From Halopseudomonas xinjiangensis (GTDB lineage Bacteria; Pseudomonadota; Gammaproteobacteria; Pseudomonadales; Pseudomonadaceae): 64,000 nucleotides of DNA. Both the position numbers and the translations under genes were made by a program. The DNA lies in assembly GCA_011050525.1 (NCBI GenBank), contig DRFO01000017.1:434001-498000 (forward strand), in the 5' to 3' direction. Each line of letters starts with the position of its first letter. The first letter of the stretch is position 1. A model generated the notes under the pieces. The model worked only from the letters and a program-made list of their open reading frames with translations, was not told the origin of the DNA and did no database searches. Shown piece after piece: positions 57,667-64,000 of the stretch.

Positions 57667-58113
57667 TCAGGCCCCTGGGGCAGCCAGCTCTGGGCCGCCA
57701 ACCTGTTCCAGAGCTACGCCTTTTTTCTTCGCCAGATCGGCGGTGTCGAGGTACTCGCGCCACGCCGTGATCTTTCCCTCGGCATCGAGTTCATAAACCG
57801 CGACCATGGAATGCGGCATGGGCTTGCCGCTGGAAACGGCGTAGTCATCCCGCTCGGTCATCACGATGCTGTCCGAGGACACGATGTTGCGGATCACACA
57901 ATGGTTGTGGGTGACGTAACTCATTTGCCGCTGGATCTCGTCGCGTAGCGCAGCACGGCCGCGAATCACTGGCCCGCCGGGCACCCAGAGCTGCCAGACT
58001 GCTTCCTCGCTCATCATGTTGAGGATGGTGTTCAGTTGCGGGCGCGACGTAGCTGTCCCATCGCCCCATGCCGCGCAGAATTCCCTGATGATTTCTTCTT
58101 GTCGTAAGCCCAT
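57667..58113 (-). CDS. Limonene-epoxide-hydrolase-like (SnoaL/NTF2 fold) protein
   Basis: 148 residues. The segment VMTERDD followed by GKITAWREYLD lines up with the active site of Rhodococcus limonene-1,2-epoxide hydrolase: Arg88, Asp90 and Asp123 would be the Asp-Arg-Asp triad. This favours an epoxide hydrolase over a plain SnoaL-like protein. It lies between SDR and APH-like genes on one transcript. The substrate need not be limonene. Confidence 0.75.
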   Translation of the reverse strand: MGLRQEEIIREFCAAWGDGTATSRPQLNTILNMMSEEAVWQLWVPGGPVIRGRAALRDEIQRQMSYVTHNHCVIRNIVSSDSIVMTERDDYAVSSGKPMPHSMVAVYELDAEGKITAWREYLDTADLAKKKGVALEQVGGPELAAPGA

Positions 58114-58150
58114 TGCAAAAATCTCCTCGGAGTAGGTTAAAGGTCTGCGA

Positions 58151-58948
58151 TCAGAGGTAGGCGCGGACTACCGGGACCATGGGCGTGCCGCAACTCATTC
58201 CGCCGTCGACACGCATCAGGGCGCCGTTCACATAGCGCGCCTCATCCGAGGCGAGGAAGAGCGCCATATTGGCGATATCTTCCGGTTCGCCAAGCTGCGG
58301 CACGTTCTGCAAGTCGAGGAAGGCGCGGGTCATCTCTTCATTGGCCCAGCCTTCAAGGGCTGCGGTACGGATCACGCCCGGGAGGATCGCGTTGCAGCGA
58401 ACGCCCTGCTTGCCGAAGGTGGCGGCGATGGTTTGCACATACCAGTTGAGTGCCGCTTTGGACGCGCCGTAACTGAACTGGGCGACTTCCCCGGCAATCG
58501 AGCTGGTGGACGAGGTGAAAATGATCGAGCCAGAGGCTTGCTCCAGCATATGAGGCAGAGCGTGCTTGCAGGCAAGAACGCCCCCCAGCACGTTGACGCG
58601 CATGTTGTCGTGGAACAGCGCTTCATTGAAGTTGATAAAGTCCACATCCCGCGCTGTTTCGGGGTTCTTGTTGACTGCGTTGTTGAACAGGATGTCGATC
58701 CGGCCGTAGGTCTCGATGGTGGTGGCTATCATCTGCTTCAGATCAGCCTCCTGGCCAACATCGACCTTGAGCGCCGTCGCTTCGTTGCCCGCCGCCGTGA
58801 TGCTTTGGGCGACTCGATCTGCGGCGTCCGCATACAGGTCGGTCACTACAACCTTGGCGCCTTGGGTGGCGAATGCGATGGCGCTGGCGCGGCCGATACC
58901 GCTGCCGGCGCCTGTGATAACCGCTACTTTTCCAGCAAGTCTGTTCAT
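58151..58948 (-). CDS. Short-chain dehydrogenase/reductase
   Basis: 265 residues. TGAGSGIG cofactor motif, NNAV in place of NNAG, catalytic Ser (FTSSTSS) and Tyr-x3-Lys (YGASK), and a C-terminal GGMSCGTPMV. Complete tetrad, so probably an active dehydrogenase. It follows the DUF1329 gene by 30 bases in the leftward run, a typical place for an alcohol dehydrogenase acting on the imported compound. Confidence 0.88.
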   Translation of the reverse strand: MNRLAGKVAVITGAGSGIGRASAIAFATQGAKVVVTDLYADAADRVAQSITAAGNEATALKVDVGQEADLKQMIATTIETYGRIDILFNNAVNKNPETARDVDFINFNEALFHDNMRVNVLGGVLACKHALPHMLEQASGSIIFTSSTSSIAGEVAQFSYGASKAALNWYVQTIAATFGKQGVRCNAILPGVIRTAALEGWANEEMTRAFLDLQNVPQLGEPEDIANMALFLASDEARYVNGALMRVDGGMSCGTPMVPVVRAYL

Positions 58949-58978
58949 GTAAAGCTCCAGTCCGGGATCAGGTAAGCG

Positions 58979-60328
58979 TTAACGGCGCTGGCCAGCGGCG
59001 ATAGTCTGTGGATTGGCTTCGCGTTCCATGATGGGCGCCTCGCGGTAGCGCGTCGGACCATTGCCGAACATCCCGTACTGGTTGCGGGTGAAGTCATACA
59101 GCGAGTAGGAATCCTGCTGGGGATTGTTGGGAATGCCATAGGCCTGAATGTTGTACTGCGCTCCCGAGCGGAACATTTCGCCGCTGTCGTCCCAGGCGTC
59201 GTACAAGGCTGCGCCGAAGGTATCTTCGTCAATGTAGTAACGGCGGGATTTCTGTGCGTGCCGTACACCTTCCTTGCGCTCTGCCGAGACCACCCATGCG
59301 CGGTGCAACTCCCAGCGCTCGCAGGCGGGGTTGATATGGTTGTCCATCAGCTTGGTGTCCATATCGCAGCCCCACTTCAACTCATAGTTGCTGTAAGGCA
59401 GGAACATTTCCTTTTTGCCTTCCAGCGTCCAGTTGAAACGATCCATCTTGCCGGAGAAGAGAAAGATCTCGTCATAGAAGGAAACGCTGCCAAACGCTGC
59501 GTTGGGCGTGTCGTAGGAAAACTCCGGAGCCTTGCGGATGCGCCGCTGCCCAGTCGTATAGCTCCAGGCATAGCGATCATTTTCGACCGGATCAAGATGA
59601 TCCCAGTAGCCCGATGCGGTACCAGCGGTTCGGGCTGGCGCAACGATACGTGACCAGATCCGGCTGGCGATCTTGGGGTCGCGTCCTTCCACGTCCATTT
59701 GATAGAACGGCTTCTCGCCGGTGGAGCGATTGGTGTTGGTCAGGGTGACATGGCCCTGATTGACCACGTAGGCGCTGTGGTTCCAGTTCCAGCCGTTGAT
59801 GCCCTGGTAGTTAAGCAGGTAGTTCCACATCGCCTGCTCGCCACTCTCCGGAATCGGAAAGGGCAACCCGCCACGGCAGGCTTCGCTGACGGATAATCCA
59901 CCGTGCAGCGATTTGCATTCCGGATTGCCTGCATTGTCCACGGTTGCTGCTAGAAAGGCCTCGGGGAACGCAGCCGTGCGGTGGGTCGGATAAATGTCCA
60001 TGTAATAGGTATCCGGGTACTGCTTGAGCAACTTCATTTGCCCGGAGGACAACTGGTCGGCAAATTCATCGGCGTTGTCAGCGGTAATGCGAAACAGCGG
60101 GGCTTCGTCGGCGAACGGGTTAGGCCAGAATCCGTCACCTGGCTCCAGGTCGGCGGCCAATTCCAGCCCACCGGTGTAAGGGGGGATGGTGCCTGCATCG
60201 TTGCCGGCGGCTATCGCACCAAAGCGGGTAAGCTCCTGGCCCAGGTCTTCGGCAGTCCATGTCTCATTACTCAGCGCCGGGGTAGCTATGACCGCGAGAA
60301 GGCTGATTGCAATCTGATTCATCTTCAT
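58979..60328 (-). CDS. DUF1329 periplasmic protein
   Basis: 449 residues with a signal peptide (MKMNQIAISLLAVIATPALS). Shares AGNDAGTIPPYTGG, DTYYMDIYPTHRTAA, SYTTGQRRIRKAPEFSYDTP and KSRRYYIDEDTFGAALYDAWD with the DUF1329 protein at 42.4 kb, but is clearly more diverged from it than the right-edge copy is. The ATG at 60328 has GGAG six bases upstream. Partner of the DUF1302 gene 220 bases upstream. Confidence 0.88.
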   Translation of the reverse strand: MKMNQIAISLLAVIATPALSNETWTAEDLGQELTRFGAIAAGNDAGTIPPYTGGLELAADLEPGDGFWPNPFADEAPLFRITADNADEFADQLSSGQMKLLKQYPDTYYMDIYPTHRTAAFPEAFLAATVDNAGNPECKSLHGGLSVSEACRGGLPFPIPESGEQAMWNYLLNYQGINGWNWNHSAYVVNQGHVTLTNTNRSTGEKPFYQMDVEGRDPKIASRIWSRIVAPARTAGTASGYWDHLDPVENDRYAWSYTTGQRRIRKAPEFSYDTPNAAFGSVSFYDEIFLFSGKMDRFNWTLEGKKEMFLPYSNYELKWGCDMDTKLMDNHINPACERWELHRAWVVSAERKEGVRHAQKSRRYYIDEDTFGAALYDAWDDSGEMFRSGAQYNIQAYGIPNNPQQDSYSLYDFTRNQYGMFGNGPTRYREAPIMEREANPQTIAAGQRR

Positions 60329-60452
60329 GGAGTACTCCAAATTTTATTGTTATGACTGGCTGTTATTGGCCTACGACAACCCTGATTAACTCGAATGGTT
60401 TGCAAGCGGCATTGCCAAGCACCTGGTCTGGACACGCTGTGAACCCATCCAT

Positions 60453-60507
60453 AGGCGCTCGGCGATGCCCGTCCCTGGGCATCGACGGTCCAGAACAGGC
60501 GCTCGGC
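60453..60507. repeat. Short direct repeat and hairpin between DUF1302 and DUF1329
   Basis: AGGCGCTCGGC occurs at 60453-60463 and 60497-60507, and CGATGCCC/GGGCATCG (60463-60484) forms a hairpin between them. It could stabilise or attenuate the mRNA between the two genes. Confidence 0.5.
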
Positions 60508-60548
60508 AACACCGCGTGTTTAGGCCGCATGCAATTAATCAGCGTTTC

Positions 60549-62210
60549 CTAAAAGGCGGTGCCCAGGGTTAACGATATCCAGTCGCGATCGGAGAGCCCG
60601 ATGCTGCCGTTACCCCCTACCACGGTGTTTCCAACACCGGGAACGTTGCGAGTGATGGTGTCGGAGCCGTAGCCGATGTAGGACAGGCTGATCTCGTAGC
60701 GCTCGTCGAGCAGCCCCTTGACGCCCACCTTGAAGTTGTAATCGCCCTCATTGCCGCCGCCGGTGGCAGCATTACCGGCAATACCGTAGTTGAAGCTCAT
60801 TGGCGCGGAGATATTCCAGCCGGGCAGAACGCCTAGCCATTGGGGCGTAAAGTTGACCGCCAGCCCGGCGTAGTTGCGGGTAGCGCAGCCCCAGTCCTTA
60901 TCCTGATCGACGCAGCCGCCGTAGCCTTCGCCGCGGAACTGATCGGCGTTCTCGGTCACTTTATCCAGGTGGCTGTAGGCGACTTCTGTAATCAGGGCCC
61001 CGGTGTCCCACAGCGGTGTGGAAGGTAATAACCAGAGCGCATTGGCAACCATGTGCCAGGTATCGCCCCGGGCGCCCTGGGCGTCCGTCAGATCGAACCG
61101 GCTGGAAGTCAGCGAAGCGTTTTCGCGGTACGACAGGTCGACACCCACCGAGGCACCGCCGAGTACCGGACCCGCTGACCAGCTCAAGCCATACAGCTTG
61201 ACGTCTTCGGGATAGACGTAGCGGGCGAAGCCGGGCCCGGTTTGCAGGCCCCAGGGGGTGTAGTCATCAAATTCGCGGTAGAACGCGCTGAGATCCGATT
61301 GCATGAAATCGAGGCTGTAACGCGCCATAACGCCCCAGTTGCCGCGGTTGTCAGGTTCGAGCGGGTCTTCAATGGGGAAGGCAAAGCCGGGCGCAACGGG
61401 CAGGCGATCCGGGCCTTCAAGGGCCACATCGGCGGATGCCAGGTAGGTTCCTCCTTCAGGGGCACGGGTTGAATCCCATTCGAGGAAGTACTGTGCTGCA
61501 AGGGAGAGTCGATCAGTCACCTGAGCCTGGCCGGACAGCTGTGCCAGAGGCAGGAATATTTCGCGGGTTTCGGTGCCGGGGTTTGCCTGGGCTTTGCGGC
61601 CATCAAGAGGGGCTTGTGCGTAAGACACCGCATGGCCGGGAATCAATAGTCCGTTGCCCCAGTAAAGAGTGTGCCGTCCGGCGCGAAGACTGACAGGCGC
61701 ATCGCCTACATAAAACCGGGTGAATAAAAAGGCATCGAGGAGCTCACCGCTCAAGCCGCGGTGGTAGCGCTTGGTATGGGAAGAATACTGGTCGTCGAAA
61801 TAACTGGTGGTGCTCGGGCCGGCAGGCGCGCCGGGGTAAAAAACGTTGCCCGGATTGGTCTCGACGTCGGTATCGGCGTAGGCCTGATCGTACCAGGCTG
61901 CACCGCTGATGCGCAGGCCGTGGTCTCGTTTATAGGCCAGCTCGAATTCGCTCATCACATCCAGACGATTGGTCACCACGTCGCCGCGATCAAACTTGTA
62001 GTTCGATTCGTCGTAGGTGGCGTTGTTGCCGAGCGCGTTGTCGCGGCCCTCGGCGCGGACGCCCAGGTTGTAGCGAATGGTGTTGTCCCAGCGGCCGATC
62101 AAGTCGGGATTGCCGGTATCGAATTCTGCTGCCTGGATATTATTGACACAGACAAGCGAGACTGAGAGTCCTACAGCCTTGCTGAGTGATGACAACTCTG
62201 GCTTGAACAT
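60549..62210 (-). CDS. DUF1302 outer-membrane-type protein (second copy)
   Basis: 553 residues with a signal peptide ending NNIQAAEF. The mature protein opens TGNPDLIGRWDNTIRYNLG and ends LTLGTAF with terminal Phe, like the DUF1302 protein at 40.8 kb; strand blocks such as LRAGRHTLYWGNGLL and SAFYREFDDY are shared. GGAG eight bases before the ATG. It heads the minus-strand run. Confidence 0.88.
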   Translation of the reverse strand: MFKPELSSLSKAVGLSVSLVCVNNIQAAEFDTGNPDLIGRWDNTIRYNLGVRAEGRDNALGNNATYDESNYKFDRGDVVTNRLDVMSEFELAYKRDHGLRISGAAWYDQAYADTDVETNPGNVFYPGAPAGPSTTSYFDDQYSSHTKRYHRGLSGELLDAFLFTRFYVGDAPVSLRAGRHTLYWGNGLLIPGHAVSYAQAPLDGRKAQANPGTETREIFLPLAQLSGQAQVTDRLSLAAQYFLEWDSTRAPEGGTYLASADVALEGPDRLPVAPGFAFPIEDPLEPDNRGNWGVMARYSLDFMQSDLSAFYREFDDYTPWGLQTGPGFARYVYPEDVKLYGLSWSAGPVLGGASVGVDLSYRENASLTSSRFDLTDAQGARGDTWHMVANALWLLPSTPLWDTGALITEVAYSHLDKVTENADQFRGEGYGGCVDQDKDWGCATRNYAGLAVNFTPQWLGVLPGWNISAPMSFNYGIAGNAATGGGNEGDYNFKVGVKGLLDERYEISLSYIGYGSDTITRNVPGVGNTVVGGNGSIGLSDRDWISLTLGTAF

Positions 62211-62369
62211 TAAGCTTCTCCGTTGATCTTGTTTTTATAATCTGACCGTTGTCAGTAAACGCGACAGGGGGGGAGGGGACAACGCCAATGCCTATCGCTG
62301 AACTGCCTGGACCTATCGATAAACTGCATCGCGCAGTGATGGGTGGCGGCATTTGCCTGTTGTGGAGAA

Positions 62370-62460
62370 TCCGCTCGCCTGCCCGGCCTGCCCGGCCGGC
62401 CCGGCCGGACAAAACCAAACCGGACCAAACCGAACCAGTCTGGACCAGCCTGGCCGGTAG
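62370..62460. repeat. Low-complexity GC-rich repeat tract
   Basis: Imperfect short repeats (GCCCGGCCGGCCC units, then alternating AAACC, GGACC and GAACC units) in the 269-base gap between the DUF1302 gene and the hydrolase gene. It is not a CRISPR and has no coding signal. The self-complementary CCGGCC core could fold strongly in the mRNA. Confidence 0.6.
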
Positions 62461-62479
62461 CCTTCGGGTAGTTGGCGGC

Positions 62480-63388
62480 TCAGTGCGCCTGTAGCCAGGT
62501 ATCCATTGTCTGCCACACCTGCAATCGCGAGGAGGCCATGTTATGCATATGGGCTGCGTGTCCGATGAGAGTGATCGTTCGGTCGCTGGCATGGGGATAG
62601 AATGAGGTTTCGCGTTGCGGGTCGGGGCTGACATCGACTTCGCCATACAGCAGCAGCACCGGACAGTCGATGGCACCTGCTTCGTTCTCCACCGCACCAG
62701 GGGTAAGCGCCGCCAGAGCGAGTGTCACGGGCGTGAGACCGGCGTGCTGGTCGTCGCGCGCTATCAGGTCCTCCGGCACATCAGGCAGGTGAAAGAATCC
62801 GCGCATTGCCTGCCGATCAGTCGGAATGTAGCCGCCATCGGAAAGGCTCGCCTGAACGCTGGCTGCGTCAGTGTCACCAAGATCGAGGGGCAGGTTGCTC
62901 CATCCCGCAACGATCAGTCGCTCAAAGCTCTTGAAACGGCCTTGTTGATAAACCGAGAGCATCCCGCCCATCGAGTGGCCCAGGCCGGACACGCGCAGCT
63001 TGCTGTGTGGCGGCAGTTGCAGCCATTCACCGTCCTGCAATGCAGCTGCGGCCTGCCGTGCCGCGAAGTCGCTGGCAGCGGCAATCACCTCCAGCGTCAG
63101 TTGTTTTTCGGGTTCGGGCTTGCTGCTGTTGCCCATTCCGAGGGTGTCCAGGGCCAGCACCAGATAGCCACGGTCGGTCATGAATCTGGCAAAGCTGTAG
63201 GACGGGTCCAGATAGCTCGGATGGTAATACTCACCGCAGCAGCTGCCGCCATGCAGGCACACCAGCAGGTCAACCGGGCGCTCGGTCGCTATTGCTTCGT
63301 CTGGGGCGAACAATGAACCCGACAATGTAACGGGTACGGAATAGGGTGTGAGATGGCTGACATTCCACGTCAGTTTGATTTGCCGCAT
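62480..63388 (-). CDS. Alpha/beta hydrolase
   Basis: 302 residues. Nucleophile elbow Gly-His-Ser-Met-Gly (GLGHSMGGML), catalytic Asp probably in LYGEVDVSPDP and His in IGHAAHMHN; the oxyanion-type loop is LHGGSCCGEYYHP. Likely an esterase or ring-opening hydrolase. The start MRQIKLTWNVSHL lies just behind the terminator of the right-edge DUF1329 gene, so it may depend on read-through. The frame runs 24 codons further upstream into that terminator. Confidence 0.87.
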   Translation of the reverse strand: MRQIKLTWNVSHLTPYSVPVTLSGSLFAPDEAIATERPVDLLVCLHGGSCCGEYYHPSYLDPSYSFARFMTDRGYLVLALDTLGMGNSSKPEPEKQLTLEVIAAASDFAARQAAAALQDGEWLQLPPHSKLRVSGLGHSMGGMLSVYQQGRFKSFERLIVAGWSNLPLDLGDTDAASVQASLSDGGYIPTDRQAMRGFFHLPDVPEDLIARDDQHAGLTPVTLALAALTPGAVENEAGAIDCPVLLLYGEVDVSPDPQRETSFYPHASDRTITLIGHAAHMHNMASSRLQVWQTMDTWLQAH

Positions 63389-63409
63389 GGTTTGATTCCT
63401 TTTTGCAAA

Positions 63410-63446
63410 GAAAAAGCCCTTCAGCTGCGAATGCAACTGAAGGGCT
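63410..63446 (-). terminator. Terminator of the right-edge DUF1329 gene
   Basis: On the minus strand, stem AGCCCTTCAG with CTGAAGGGCT (10 bases), followed by five T. It lies 15 bases after the DUF1329 stop. Confidence 0.88.
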
Positions 63447-63460
63447 CTCGGATCGTTCAA

Positions 63461-64000
63461 TCAGCGCTGTGATTCACGGGATACGATCGCTTCCGGATTC
63501 AGCTCTCGCTCGCTTCTGGCTTCCGTCAGCACTTTATATCCGCCGTCCATGCCGTCGTTGATGATGCCGTACATGCCCTTGTTGAAGTCGAAAATGGTGT
63601 GTTTGACGACGTAGGGAATGTCATGGTCATAGAACTGTACGCCACCGAGCATCATGGAGCGGTACAGCTCGCCGTTCTGATCCCACGCGTCATACAGGCC
63701 TGCACCGAAGGTATCTTCATCCAGGTAGTAGGTGCGCTTGCTGTAGACGTGGCGCATGCCCGGCTTCAGCGTTGCTTCCACTTCCCAGACCCGGTGGCGT
63801 TCCCAGCGCTCGCATTCTGGATTGGCATGTGAGGTACGGAATTGATCGTCACAGTCGAAGTAGAACTTGTAGGCGTTGTAAGGGATCAGCATCTCCTTTC
63901 GGCCAACCAGTTTGAAATCAAACCGGTCCTGCACCCCGGAGAACATGAAGAGCTCGTCGAACAGTTCCAGACCACCCATGCTGCCAACCGGCGTGTCGTA
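63461..64000 (-). CDS. DUF1329 protein, C-terminal part; start beyond the right edge
   Basis: 180 residues visible, reading in frame from the window edge (YDTPVGSMGGLELFDE). It is almost the same as the C-terminus of the DUF1329 protein at 42.4-43.8 kb (shared VYSKRTYYLDED, SMMLGGVQ, DIPYVVKH and NPEAIV), so the two are recent paralogues, while the 59-60 kb copy is more distant. A further DUF1302 partner may lie outside the window. Confidence 0.92.
   Translation of the reverse strand, partial: YDTPVGSMGGLELFDELFMFSGVQDRFDFKLVGRKEMLIPYNAYKFYFDCDDQFRTSHANPECERWERHRVWEVEATLKPGMRHVYSKRTYYLDEDTFGAGLYDAWDQNGELYRSMMLGGVQFYDHDIPYVVKHTIFDFNKGMYGIINDGMDGGYKVLTEARSERELNPEAIVSRESQR

Noticed and set aside
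62370-62460. Repeat tract as a CRISPR array
   Set aside because: Units are only 5-10 bases, imperfect and without spacers, and no cas gene is nearby.
21117-64000. Prophage or insertion sequence in the accessory region
   Set aside because: No integrase, transposase, phage structural gene or terminal inverted repeat was seen; the genes are metabolic, transport and regulatory.

Overview
The window looks like chromosomal DNA of a gammaproteobacterium of the Pseudomonadaceae. The block argR-aruC-aruF-aruG-alaS-lysC-csrA(rsmA)-tRNA-Ser-tRNA-Arg-mgtE follows the order I know from Pseudomonas aeruginosa, and an AmrZ-like ribbon-helix-helix regulator and a LexA-controlled PA0069-type radical SAM gene fit the same group. 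A sodium-pumping oxaloacetate decarboxylase (oadGAB) and the catabolic content suggest a marine or halotolerant lineage (Halopseudomonas-like); this is inference, not a placement.

Layout. 1-5 kb: 5' part of rapA (minus), two small basic hypothetical proteins, a guanidine-II (mini-ykkC) riboswitch in front of an SMR guanidinium exporter, a LexA box in front of a radical SAM gene, and a DTW-domain tRNA-modification gene. 5-10.5 kb: an SDR, ArgR and the first three genes of arginine succinyltransferase catabolism; the remaining genes (aruD, aruB, aruE) are absent before alaS. 10.6-20.7 kb: alaS, lysC, csrA, two tRNAs, mgtE, oadGAB and amrZ (minus).

At about 21.04 kb a tRNA-Arg(CCT) with two acceptor-stem mismatches marks the change from core to accessory, catabolic DNA. 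Next comes an unusual pair of Rieske-oxygenase-like genes. One protein has the Rieske [2Fe-2S] motif but a broken mononuclear iron site; its neighbour has an intact iron site but no Rieske motif. They sit with a small VOC protein, a divergent putidaredoxin-type ferredoxin and a zinc-free MDR oxidoreductase. This is my best candidate for a little-described system.

25.4-38.4 kb (minus): a complete leucine/isovalerate module. A 2-oxoacid:ferredoxin oxidoreductase (IOR family) is followed by liuA-liuB-liuC-liuD-liuE, then a 3-oxoacid CoA-transferase pair and a thiolase, enough to turn isovaleryl-CoA into acetyl-CoA. A LysR regulator is divergent from it.

39.4-64 kb: two catabolic arms. The plus arm has DUF1302, DUF1329, a YCF48-like protein, an MMPL/RND transporter, a VOC protein, an enoyl-CoA hydratase and an SDR. 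The minus arm has DUF1302, DUF1329, an SDR, a limonene-epoxide-hydrolase-like protein, an APH-like protein, an SDR and an MFS transporter. TetR and AraC regulators, another SDR and small genes lie between the arms. A third DUF1329 gene runs off the right edge behind an alpha/beta hydrolase. The gene content suggests uptake and stepwise oxidation, epoxide hydrolysis and CoA-ester breakdown of a hydrophobic, perhaps terpenoid or alicyclic, compound; the substrate cannot be read from sequence. I saw no transposase, integrase, phage gene or CRISPR array.
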